Positions 1-4,808 are shown, numbered from the stretch's first letter. The stretch is DNA of 5,568 nucleotides from Trueperaceae bacterium (GCA_024636105.1 JAGXHO010000267.1:1-5568); one strand, 5' to 3'. The notes: a model not told the origin generated them from the sequence alone. Program-made: numbers and translations.

Positions 1-506
1 GCCTGCCCCAGCACGCAGAACGGGAGCGCCCTGAGCATCAAGGCACCGTACAGGCCAAGCATCTCGGCGCCCGAGAGCCGCACCCCGCCGAACAGCGTGC
101 CGATGAGCACCATCACGGCGACCAAGACGGCGGCGAAGGCGAGCGCGTTCGCGAGCTTCGCGAGGACCGTGACCCAGCCGGGCAGCGGCGATGCGCGCTT
201 CAAGCGCATCCAGCCCTGGGCTCGTTCGACCGCCACCGAGACGCCGAACGAGAAGAGCGCGGCGCCGATCACGCCGAACGCCCCGTAGGTGGCGAGCAGG
301 TACGTGGCGACCTGGACGGCGTTCTCGCTTTGACCGCCGACGGTCAGGCCGAAGATCGCGTAGAACATCACGGGGAGGGCGATGGTCGAGATCGCGTAGA
401 CGGGGAGCCGCAGGTGCTTCAGGACTTCGGTACCGATCTCGAGGCGGAGCATGCGGAGCAGGCGCGCGGTCGAGAGGCGGGCGGGGACGCGCTCGGACCG
501 GATCAT
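1..506 (-). CDS. ABC-2 type transporter permease, N-terminal part (truncated by window edge)
   Basis: This is the membrane subunit of an ABC exporter, pairing with the ATPase encoded just upstream. The frame opens with ATG at 506, overlapping the ATPase stop codon as ATGA, which indicates translational coupling. I translated 168 residues with no stop. The protein begins MIRSERVPARLSTARLLRML, has a charged amphipathic cytoplasmic start, and continues into hydrophobic segments at about residues 33-55 (PVYAISTIALPVMFYAIFGL), 66-93 (TYLLATYGAFGVIGAALFSF), 113-138 (LAKLANALAFAAVLVAVMVL) and 148-168. Between the second and third segments is a basic loop, ERAQGWMRLKRASPLPGW, typical of ABC-2/YvfS-like permeases. 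Family members have about 240-260 residues and six helices, so roughly the last third lies beyond the window. The substrate cannot be read from sequence; relatives export lipids, peptides or antibiotics. Confidence 0.85.
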   Translation of the reverse strand, partial: MIRSERVPARLSTARLLRMLRLEIGTEVLKHLRLPVYAISTIALPVMFYAIFGLTVGGQSENAVQVATYLLATYGAFGVIGAALFSFGVSVAVERAQGWMRLKRASPLPGWVTVLAKLANALAFAAVLVAVMVLIGTLFGGVRLSGAEMLGLYGALMLRALPFCVLGQ

Positions 507-1444
507 GCCGCCACCGCTTCCATGGGCGCTGGCGCGCCGCGTGCGGCGCCCCGCGTGAGCGCGAGGAAGGCGTCCTCGAGGCTGGCGCCGCCGACCTCCA
601 GGTCGCGCGCGTCCGGATCGGCGCGCAGCAGCTCGAGGACGAGCGGCTCGGCCGCGGCGCACAGCACTTCCACCGCCTGACCGTCGCGGCGCACCCCGGC
701 GACCCCGGGGCGACCTTCGAACCAGCGCTCGTCGAGCCGGGTGACCACGCGCACGCGCCGCGAGGCGGTGCCCGCCTTGATCTGCGCGGGGGTGCCCTCG
801 GCGAGCACCCGGCCGCCCTGCAACAACACGATGCGGTCGGCGAGGGCGTCGGCCTCGTCAAGGTCGTGGGTGGTGAGCACCACCGCGCGGCCGCGCCCGA
901 GCAGCGCCCGCACGATCGCCCACAGGCTGCGCCGCGATTCGGCGTCGAGGCCAGTGGTCGGCTCGTCGAGCACCAACACCTCGGGGTCGCCGACGAGCGC
1001 GATCGCCAGGTGCAGCCGTTGCTTCTGCCCGCCGGACAGCATGCCGTATTGGCGGTGGGCGACCTCGGTCAGGCCGACGCGCTCCAAGACCTCGTCCAGC
1101 GGCAGCGCCGTCGGGTAGTACGAGGCGAACGAGCGCAGGTGCTCGCGCACCGTCAGGGTCTCGGGGACCCCCGAGATCTGGAGCATGGCGCCGAGCCGCT
1201 CGCGGGCGACCCGGTCGCGCGGGTCGAGCCCCATGAGCCGAACCCGGCCGCGCTTGGGGGTCAGCAGGCCCATCAGGGCGTGCATGGCAGTGCTCTTGCC
1301 GGCGCCGTTGGGGCCAAGCACGGCGACGACTTCGCCGGGAGCGACGCTCAGGTCGAAGCCGTCGAGCGCGACGTTGCGGCCGTAGTCGTGGCCGACGCCC
1401 TCGAAGAGGACGGCGGGCGGTGGGGTGGGTCCTTGGTGTGCCAT
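503..1444 (-). CDS. ABC transporter ATP-binding protein
   Basis: This cytoplasmic ATPase powers the ABC-2 permease encoded next. All nucleotide-binding motifs are intact: Walker A GPNGAGKST (44-52), Q-loop Q89, signature LSGGQ (136-140), Walker B VLVLDE (156-161), D-loop GLD (165-167) and switch H193. The 313-residue length and the C-terminal extension after about residue 220, including the segment GGASLEDAFLALT that precedes the end in this class, fit the CcmA/YvfR-type exporter ATPases. The start is the ATG at 1444; 11 residues precede the first beta strand and no strong Shine-Dalgarno is visible (GAGCGC directly precedes the ATG). The stop overlaps the permease start by ATGA, so the two are one operon. 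YvfR/YvfS-type pairs are often followed by a sensor kinase and response regulator, which would lie left of this window (inference). Substrate unknown. Confidence 0.95.
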   Translation of the reverse strand: MAHQGPTPPPAVLFEGVGHDYGRNVALDGFDLSVAPGEVVAVLGPNGAGKSTAMHALMGLLTPKRGRVRLMGLDPRDRVARERLGAMLQISGVPETLTVREHLRSFASYYPTALPLDEVLERVGLTEVAHRQYGMLSGGQKQRLHLAIALVGDPEVLVLDEPTTGLDAESRRSLWAIVRALLGRGRAVVLTTHDLDEADALADRIVLLQGGRVLAEGTPAQIKAGTASRRVRVVTRLDERWFEGRPGVAGVRRDGQAVEVLCAAAEPLVLELLRADPDARDLEVGGASLEDAFLALTRGAARGAPAPMEAVAA

Positions 1445-1489
1445 GCGCTCAGGATGCCGCGCGGCGGGTAGGGCTCGGTAGCGCGGTGG

Positions 1490-1508
1490 GTCACCCGCGG
1501 AGGGTGAC
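1490..1508. promoter_or_regulatory. Perfect 19-bp palindrome in divergent intergenic region (candidate operator)
   Basis: GTCACCC-GCGGA-GGGTGAC has two perfect 7-bp arms around 5 bp. It lies in the 158-bp gap (1445-1602) between the minus-strand ABC operon and the plus-strand secreted-protein gene, 46 bp from the ATPase ATG. The same gap has a wider inverted repeat, ATGCCGCGCGG (1454-1464) and CCGCGCGGCAT (1548-1558). I found no convincing -35/-10 pair in the gap for either gene. Size and position suit a dimeric repressor or activator such as a TetR-, LacI- or MerR-class protein, but no regulator gene is visible in the window. Chance occurrence in GC-rich DNA is possible. Confidence 0.4.
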
Positions 1509-1588
1509 GTCCGTCATGCGCCGCGGGTCGTAACGCTCGGTGAACGCCCGCGCGGCATGATGGCTCAGCGGGCCGTGACGCGCCGCAC

Positions 1589-1595
1589 GAGGAGG
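1589..1595 (+). promoter_or_regulatory. Strong Shine-Dalgarno for the secreted-protein gene
   Basis: GAGGAGG is a near-perfect match to the anti-Shine-Dalgarno sequence. It is followed by a 7-nt spacer and the ATG at 1603. It fixes that start and is the only strong ribosome binding site I see in the window. Confidence 0.75.
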
Positions 1596-1602
1596 CCCAT
1601 CC

Positions 1603-2295
1603 ATGCAGCCTATCCGCCGTCTGCGCGCCGCCACCCGGACCCTGGCCGCCTCGGCCATGCTCGTCGCCCTCGGCGTCGCCCTCGCTCAGGAGCCCACCTA
1701 CACCCCGACCGGCACCCTCGACGCGACCATCGACGGCGCCCCGGTGGCGTTCGGCACGTACGTGACCGTGGTCCCCGAACCGAACGAGTCCATCGACGAC
1801 GCGCGCGCCCGCGCGCTGGCGGGCCAACTCGGCGGCCGCGAGGTCGCGACCGCCACCACGATCGCCACCGACCCGCTCGTCGTGAACGGCGTGGTCGCCA
1901 TGGCGGCCACGCTCACGCTCGACCTGCGCGGCAGCGTCGGCGCCCCGGCGCGCGGCCGCGAGGACCTGCGCGAGCTGGTGCTCGGCATCCGACTCGACCC
2001 CGAGGCGCTGGCATGGACCGGCGACCCGGAGCACGTCAGCGTCGCCTACCACCCAGAGCGTTGGAGCGGCTCCGCCTACTACCAGCTCCAGGAGCTGGAG
2101 CTGATCGAGCTGCACGTCGAACGCGCCTCGGACACCACCCTGCGCGCGACCGGGCGCCTCGAGGCGACCCTCGTGTGGCGGGAGGGCGGCTTCCGCGTGA
2201 CCTTCGACCCGGAGCGGACCGTGGCGATCGCCGTCGATTTCGCGATCGACCCGGTCGTGGGGGACGAGGCGTTGGCCGCGCTGCTGGGCAACTGA
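1603..2295 (+). CDS. Secreted protein of unknown function
   Basis: I do not recognise the family. The 230-residue product has a clear Sec signal peptide: basic n-region (MQPIRRLRAATR), hydrophobic core at about residues 13-26 and a VALA-Q cleavage site after residue 28. There is no cysteine anywhere, so it is not a lipoprotein and forms no disulfides. The mature part is acidic and rich in alternating hydrophobic/polar stretches with Thr, Val and Leu, suggesting an all-beta fold. Aromatic residues cluster at about 144-165 (WTGDPEHVSVAYHPERWSGS, then YYQLQELEL). No transmembrane helix follows the signal and no catalytic motif stands out. The start is fixed by the GAGGAGG site 7 nt upstream. It is transcribed divergently from the ABC operon and may share regulation with it through the palindrome between them. 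Likely a periplasmic or extracellular protein; function unknown. Confidence 0.85.
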   Translation: MQPIRRLRAATRTLAASAMLVALGVALAQEPTYTPTGTLDATIDGAPVAFGTYVTVVPEPNESIDDARARALAGQLGGREVATATTIATDPLVVNGVVAMAATLTLDLRGSVGAPARGREDLRELVLGIRLDPEALAWTGDPEHVSVAYHPERWSGSAYYQLQELELIELHVERASDTTLRATGRLEATLVWREGGFRVTFDPERTVAIAVDFAIDPVVGDEALAALLGN

Positions 2296-2307
2296 CAGCA
2301 GGCTCGC

Positions 2308-2343
2308 ATGCCATATCGCCATACGCCTCGTATGGTGAACCTT
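2308..2343 (+). promoter_or_regulatory. VapBC promoter with overlapping inverted-repeat operator (leaderless)
   Basis: An inverted repeat CCATACG-CCT-CGTATGG (2319-2335) lies directly before vapB. With one mismatch its arms extend to 10 bp (2316-2338). The right arm contains TATGGT (2331-2336), a TANNNT-type -10 exactly 7 nt before the ATG at 2344. ATGCCA at 2308-2313, matching four of six -35 consensus bases, sits 17 nt further upstream. No Shine-Dalgarno is present, so the mRNA probably begins at or next to the ATG. RHH antitoxins commonly bind such palindromes, and binding here would cover the -10, giving autorepression of the TA operon. Confidence 0.65.
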
Positions 2344-2574
2344 ATGAAGACGACCCTCGTGATCGACGATTCCGTGATGAAGCGACTCCGCGAGGAGTCC
2401 GCGAAGCGAGGGGTCACGATGTCCGCGCTCGTCGAGGCGGGCCTGCGCCGCATCCTCGACGAGCCGGAGCCCACGCCTGCGGCCCTGCCGCCGCTCCCCC
2501 ATTGGGATAGCGGCGGCGCCCGCGTCGACGTCGCCGATCGCGACGCCCTGTACGCGCTGCTCGACCGGGATTGA
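2344..2574 (+). CDS. vapB: VapB-like ribbon-helix-helix antitoxin
   Basis: This antitoxin neutralises the PIN-domain toxin encoded next and represses the operon. The 76-residue protein starts MKTTLVIDDSVMKRLRE, a typical RHH beta strand (residues 3-7) followed by helix A (about 10-21), a G23 turn and helix B (25-38). After a Pro/Ala linker, the tail LPHWDSGG...VDVADRDALYALLD resembles the toxin-wrapping tails of VapBs that partner TIGR00028-type VapCs. I chose ATG 2344 over the in-frame ATG 2308 because the RHH fold begins here, and because the 12 extra residues would be encoded by the operator itself. TGA at 2572-2574 is one base before the toxin GTG, so translation is probably coupled. The symbol reflects the class, not a specific orthologue. 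Confidence 0.87.
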   Translation: MKTTLVIDDSVMKRLREESAKRGVTMSALVEAGLRRILDEPEPTPAALPPLPHWDSGGARVDVADRDALYALLDRD

Positions 2575-2575
2575 C

Positions 2576-3025
2576 GTGTTCGTCGTCGACGCCAACGTCT
2601 TGCTGTACGCGGCGGACGAGGCCAGCGAGTTCCACCGACCGTGCCGAAGCCTTCTCGAGGCCGCGCGGTCGGGAGCGACGCCGTGGTTCGTCACCTGGGG
2701 GATCGCGTACGAGTTCCTTCGCGTCGCCACCCACCCTCGCGTGTATGCCCATCCACGGCCAGCGTCCGAGGCTCACGGCTTCCTCCGCGCCCTGCTGGTC
2801 TCGCCGAGTGCGCGCGTGCTCACCCCCACCGACCGGCACGGCGAGGTACTCGCCGCATGCCTCGCCGACCTGCCCGAAGCACGTGGGAACCTGATCCACG
2901 AGCTGCACACCGCCGTCCTGATGCGCGAGCATGGGATCAGCCGCATCGTCACCCGCGACCGCGACTTCCACCGCTTCCCGTTCCTCGACGTCGTCGATCC
3001 GCTGCGCGGGTCGCCGGCCGGCTGA
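2576..3025 (+). CDS. vapC: VapC-type PIN-domain toxin ribonuclease
   Basis: A 149-residue PIN-domain Mg-dependent endoribonuclease; family members inhibit translation by cutting tRNA or rRNA. The acidic active-site set is D5 (VVDANVLLYA), E46 (GIAYEFLRV), E109 (GNLIHELHTAVL) and D128/D130 (TRDRDF). The endings RFPFLDVVDPL and the GN-H-(D/E) motif match the TIGR00028 TA-PIN subfamily. E109 stands where this family normally has Asp; the acidic character is kept. Length is normal (about 130-150). The start is GTG 2576, one base after the vapB stop and without a clear Shine-Dalgarno, which ties its translation to the antitoxin. It is convergent with the TerB/DUF697 gene; the 69-bp gap 3026-3094 shows no clear terminator. 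RNA target unknown. Confidence 0.93.
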   Translation: MFVVDANVLLYAADEASEFHRPCRSLLEAARSGATPWFVTWGIAYEFLRVATHPRVYAHPRPASEAHGFLRALLVSPSARVLTPTDRHGEVLAACLADLPEARGNLIHELHTAVLMREHGISRIVTRDRDFHRFPFLDVVDPLRGSPAG

Positions 3026-3094
3026 CCCGTTCAGCGCGGTGACTTCCCGGCGTGCGCGTTTCGTCGGACGACACGTGCGATCGCGCCCGTCCCC

Positions 3095-3781
3095 CTACTG
3101 GGATCCCAAACCCCCAGCTTCCTGCCCCCGCAACTGCCGCGTCAACTCCCCGAGGTTCGTCGTCGCTGCCTTCTGCTGCACATCGGCCTGGTAGCGAGCG
3201 AACAGCGCCCGGCCGCGCTCGAGCTCGCGTGTGAAGACCTCACGAACGCGCTCGGCCCCGAGCGTGCGGCCACCGCCGTCGTAGTCGTCGGCCACCTTGC
3301 CGATGGCGTACGTCGTCGCGAAGGTGGCGACGGCGCTGGTGGCCGCCTTGCCGAGGGCGCCGACCGCCCTGCCGGCGATCCCGCCCAGCACGCCGCCGAA
3401 GTGCGTGCGGGCGTACCCCTCGAGCACCTGGCCGGTCAGACCGACGCCCGCGATCGCGAGCAGTTCGCGCACGCTCCCCTGGTCGAGGGCGAAGCCGTGG
3501 GCGCGACCGACGTCGGCGACGGTCTTGAGCTGCACCGGCACGATGGCCATGGTCGCGAGGGACTGCGGCAACAGCTCGAGCGCGCCGGCGAGGATGGCGC
3601 GGTTCAAGACCAGGCGGTCGAGGTCGGGGGCAGGCGCGGACGCGTACTCCAACGGGGGCGGCACGGACCCAGCGGCCGACGTGGGCATCGACTGCGCGTC
3701 CGCCAGCGACTCCGCTTGCTCGATCAACGCCACCGCTTGGGCGTGGTCGAGCCCGAGCGCACGCTCGAGCTCGTCCAGGCG
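3095..3781 (-). CDS. DUF697-like C-terminal part of a frameshifted TerB/DUF697 protein
   Basis: This frame continues the TerB-like domain encoded at 3779-4080 but is displaced from it, so the pieces are one broken gene. It opens with the last helix of the TerB-like domain (RLDELERALGLDHAQAVALI), followed by a Pro/Ala/Ser linker (SMPTSAAGSVPPPLEYASA). Next is a hydrophobic, Gly/Ala-rich block (about 3270-3620) with LVLNRAILAGALELLPQSLA, VPVQLKTVADVGRAHG, RELLAIAGVGLTGQVL and GGVLGGIAGRAVGALGKAAT, then ATFATTYAIGKVADDYDGGG. That order resembles DUF697 proteins, which associate with the membrane and often accompany GTPase or stress proteins. The last 45 or so residues form a charged helix (VFTRELERGRALFARYQ) and a Gln-rich end; the stop is TAG at 3097. 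An independent start could only be internal (e.g. ATG 3688). The DUF697 assignment comes from sequence pattern alone. Confidence 0.75.
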   Translation of the reverse strand, partial: RLDELERALGLDHAQAVALIEQAESLADAQSMPTSAAGSVPPPLEYASAPAPDLDRLVLNRAILAGALELLPQSLATMAIVPVQLKTVADVGRAHGFALDQGSVRELLAIAGVGLTGQVLEGYARTHFGGVLGGIAGRAVGALGKAATSAVATFATTYAIGKVADDYDGGGRTLGAERVREVFTRELERGRALFARYQADVQQKAATTNLGELTRQLRGQEAGGLGSQ

Positions 3782-4080
3782 CGCTCGGCGTTCGACGTAT
3801 GGCCGTCGGCGTCGCAGACGCCTGCCGCCATCTCGAACGCGTCGGCGCGCATCGCGGGGTTCGTGAGGGCGGCGACCGCGTCGTTCACGGCGACGTGCCC
3901 GAAGATCACGTTCTCGAAGAGCCGCGCAGAGTCGACGTCGCCGAGGGTCTCGAACACCTCGGCCAATCGAGCGTGCTCCTCGGGGCGCATGCCGTCCACT
4001 TGCGCGGCCATCACGCACAGGGCGGCGATGGCGTCGCGCGCACTGAGCGTCGCGGTAGGGAGAGGGTCCATGGTCAGCAT
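3724..4080 (-). CDS. TerB-like N-terminal part of a frameshifted TerB/DUF697 protein
   Basis: From ATG 4080 (ATG 4071 is equally possible; neither has a Shine-Dalgarno) the frame reads 100 family-like residues to about 3781. It then runs into out-of-frame Ser/Arg/Trp-rich sequence and a stop at 3724. The good part is helical, with two copies of the acidic DG-x(4-5)-E motif seen in TerB-like folds: VDGMRPEE (about residues 28-35) and ADGHTSNAE (about 91-99). TerB-family domains are linked to tellurite and envelope stress, but their biochemical role is poorly known. Rejoined to the -1 frame, the product would be about 325 residues. Repeat copy A lies 113 bp upstream and could supply its promoter on this strand. 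The break is either a real mutation, a sequencing or assembly error in a GC run, or, less likely, programmed frameshifting. Confidence 0.75.
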   Translation of the reverse strand: MLTMDPLPTATLSARDAIAALCVMAAQVDGMRPEEHARLAEVFETLGDVDSARLFENVIFGHVAVNDAVAALTNPAMRADAFEMAAGVCDADGHTSNAERAWTSSSVRSGSTTPKRWR

Positions 4081-4095
4081 CGCAAGCGACGGGCA

Positions 4096-4110
4096 GAAGC
4101 GGCTCGCTTC
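4096..4110 (-). other. Small hairpin before the TerB/DUF697 start
   Basis: The perfect inverted repeat GAAGCG-GCT-CGCTTC ends 16 nt before ATG 4080, in the position where a ribosome binding site would be expected. In the mRNA it gives a 6-bp stem with a 3-nt loop. It might affect translation, or be coincidental. Confidence 0.3.
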
Positions 4111-4167
4111 CGTCACCGCGCCCGGGCGGACCCGCGCGAGGGCAGTTTCGGGCCCGATTCCGGCGGT

Positions 4168-4181
4168 TCCGAGCGCTCGGA
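4168..4181. promoter_or_regulatory. Perfect 14-bp palindrome next to repeat copy A (candidate operator)
   Basis: TCCGAGCGCTCGGA is fully self-complementary. It ends 12 bp before repeat copy A begins and 22 bp before the plus-strand -35 (4203). On the minus strand it lies shortly downstream of the weaker promoter-like pair in the repeat, within the presumed leader of the TerB/DUF697 gene. A bound dimer here could affect either direction. No regulator is identifiable. Confidence 0.35.
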
Positions 4182-4202
4182 GGCCCACCCGTCCGCAAGA
4201 CC

Positions 4203-4231
4203 TTGACGAATCCTGCATACCGGGGTAAGTT
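4203..4231 (+). promoter_or_regulatory. Sigma70-like promoter in repeat copy A
   Basis: TTGACG (4203-4208, five of six consensus bases) is followed by a 17-nt spacer and TAAGTT (4226-4231, TANNNT type). The predicted start is near 4238-4240. No plus-strand gene follows, so the product would be a short RNA ending at the hairpin, or antisense RNA to the VOC 3' end if read-through occurs. On the opposite strand, TTGATT (4242-4237), 17 nt and TATGCA (4219-4214) form a weaker overlapping promoter-like pair aimed at the TerB/DUF697 gene. Confidence 0.55.
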
Positions 4232-4255
4232 GTAGAAATCAAGCCAGAGGAAGAG

Positions 4256-4283
4256 CGGCGCCCGGTCGGGCGCCGGTTTCGTT
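4256..4283. terminator. Intrinsic terminator-like hairpin, copy A
   Basis: The perfect 8-bp stem CGGCGCCC/GGGCGCCG (4256-4263 with 4268-4275) has a GGTC loop and is followed on the plus strand by G-TTTCGTT. On the minus strand it begins 26 nt after the VOC stop codon and is followed by GCTCTTCCTCT, so it may end VOC transcription too. The T tract is interrupted on both sides, so efficiency is uncertain. Confidence 0.6.
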
Positions 4284-4300
4284 GGCTCCCGCTGAGGCCG

Positions 4301-4675
4301 TCACCCCCCACTGACCTGCAAGCGCTCCCCGTCCGGCCCGCGGCACGAGAACAGCTGGCGTCCGTTCGCGAGCGTTTGCGGCGCGTCCTCGAGCGTCGGC
4401 ACCCCGGCGGCGCGCAGCCGAGCGAACAGGGCCGGCACGTCGTCGGCACCGAACGCCACGTGGTGCACGAGGCCGTCGCCCGGGTGGTGGTCGGTGAGGC
4501 CGGCGATCAATTCGAGCTGCGCGCCGCCGGCCGGGTGCGCGAGGAAGGCGATGTCGGCGCCGTTCGCGAGCGTCATGCGGCTGGCGACCTGCAGGTCGAA
4601 GTGGCTCTCGTAGAAGGCGACGGAGCGCTCGAGATCGGTGACGCGGACGGCGACGTGGTGGATGCCTTGGGTCAT
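4301..4675 (-). CDS. VOC-superfamily (glyoxalase/bleomycin-resistance fold) protein
   Basis: A 124-residue cytoplasmic protein with two paired beta-alpha-beta-beta-beta modules, the usual length of single-domain VOC proteins. Module one runs IHHVAVRVTDLERSVAFYES to QLELI; module two runs LVHHVAFGADDVPALFARL to RLQVSGG. Expected metal ligands are H7, E55 and H72; the fourth position, glutamate in glyoxalase I (E122 in E. coli GloA), appears to be Q120 here (DGERLQV). This makes true glyoxalase I activity doubtful, and methylmalonyl-CoA epimerase-like, dioxygenase-like or binding roles remain open. The start is ATG 4675, placed by the IHHVAV opening strand and a TACCCT -10-like hexamer 6 nt upstream; there is no Shine-Dalgarno. 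It is flanked on both sides by the 92-bp repeats. Confidence 0.9.
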   Translation of the reverse strand: MTQGIHHVAVRVTDLERSVAFYESHFDLQVASRMTLANGADIAFLAHPAGGAQLELIAGLTDHHPGDGLVHHVAFGADDVPALFARLRAAGVPTLEDAPQTLANGRQLFSCRGPDGERLQVSGG

Positions 4676-4681
4676 GGGGCC

Positions 4682-4687
4682 AGGGTA
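4682..4687 (-). promoter_or_regulatory. Leaderless -10 element of the VOC gene
   Basis: On the minus strand TACCCT (TANNNT type) sits 6 nt before ATG 4675, with only GGCCCC between. That places the expected transcription start at or beside the start codon. A -35 at the matching spacing would be TTCTCG, a weak three-of-six match. This parallels the TATGGT-7 nt-ATG layout at vapB. Confidence 0.4.
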
Positions 4688-4754
4688 CGCGACGGGACCA
4701 GAGCCGAGAACGACCCGCTGCGAACGCGGTTCGCGGCCTGATCGGGGCGTGTTC

Positions 4755-4767
4755 GGCGCCGGTTTCG
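4755..4767 (+). repeat. 13-bp partial copy of the repeat tail
   Basis: GGCGCCGGTTTCG is identical to the right hairpin arm plus tail of both 92-bp repeats (4269-4281 and 4875-4887). The left stem arm is absent, so no terminator forms. It lies in the 4676-4798 gap upstream of the VOC gene; it may be a relic of a third copy, or chance. Confidence 0.35.
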
Positions 4768-4792
4768 GGGGTTCGCGGGCGTCCGCGACCCC
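4768..4792. other. GC-rich inverted repeat next to repeat copy B
   Basis: GGGG-t-TCGCGG and CCGCGA-CCCC pair around a GCGT loop, giving 10 base pairs with one bulged T. It ends 6 bp before repeat copy B. Copy A has a different palindrome (4168-4181) in the corresponding place. No T tract follows on the plus strand, so a terminator is unlikely; it could be an operator or leader structure in the upstream region of the VOC gene. Confidence 0.4.
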
Positions 4793-4808
4793 ATACGGCC
4801 GCAAGGTC

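Larger units (their letters stand above)
4193..4284 (+). repeat. 92-bp direct repeat, copy A (promoter plus hairpin module)
   Basis: It matches 4799-4890 at 80 of 92 positions without any gap. It holds a plus-strand promoter-like sequence, a conserved AATCAAGCCA block and a GC hairpin with a T-rich tail. The 12 differences avoid the -35, the 12-base block GCATACCGGGGT before the -10 and both hairpin arms; one falls in the hairpin loop. It lies between the VOC gene 3' end and the TerB/DUF697 gene 5' end, both on the minus strand. No terminal inverted repeats or target-site duplications were seen, so it does not look like a simple MITE. Confidence 0.85.

Noticed and set aside
191..1471. 426-codon open frame on the plus strand opposite the ABC ATPase
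   Set aside because: Arg/Gly/Ala-rich, low-complexity translation without motifs; the opposite strand encodes an intact ATPase. A common antisense shadow in high-GC DNA.
1491..1562. Minus-strand peptide ending AFTERYDPRRMTDVTLRG before a TGA, resembling the C-terminus of a lost gene
   Set aside because: Only about 22 codons lie outside the neighbouring gene and no homologous upstream part is visible. It could be a relic but cannot be supported.
2308..2343. Upstream ATG 2308 as the vapB start
   Set aside because: It would translate the operator and promoter into 12 residues outside the RHH fold; ATG 2344 fits both fold and -10 spacing.
1348..2730. 460-codon open frame on the minus strand across four features
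   Set aside because: It overlaps the ATPase start, the secreted-protein gene and the vapBC genes, all of which have independent support; its own translation shows no domain.
3026..3094. Terminator between the convergent vapC and TerB/DUF697 genes
   Set aside because: Only a short dyad TCGTC-G-GACGA near 3061 was seen; its loop is too small for a hairpin and no T tract follows.
4193..4284. Insertion sequence or MITE
   Set aside because: No terminal inverted repeats, target duplications or transposase; internal promoter and hairpin conservation suit a regulatory module better.
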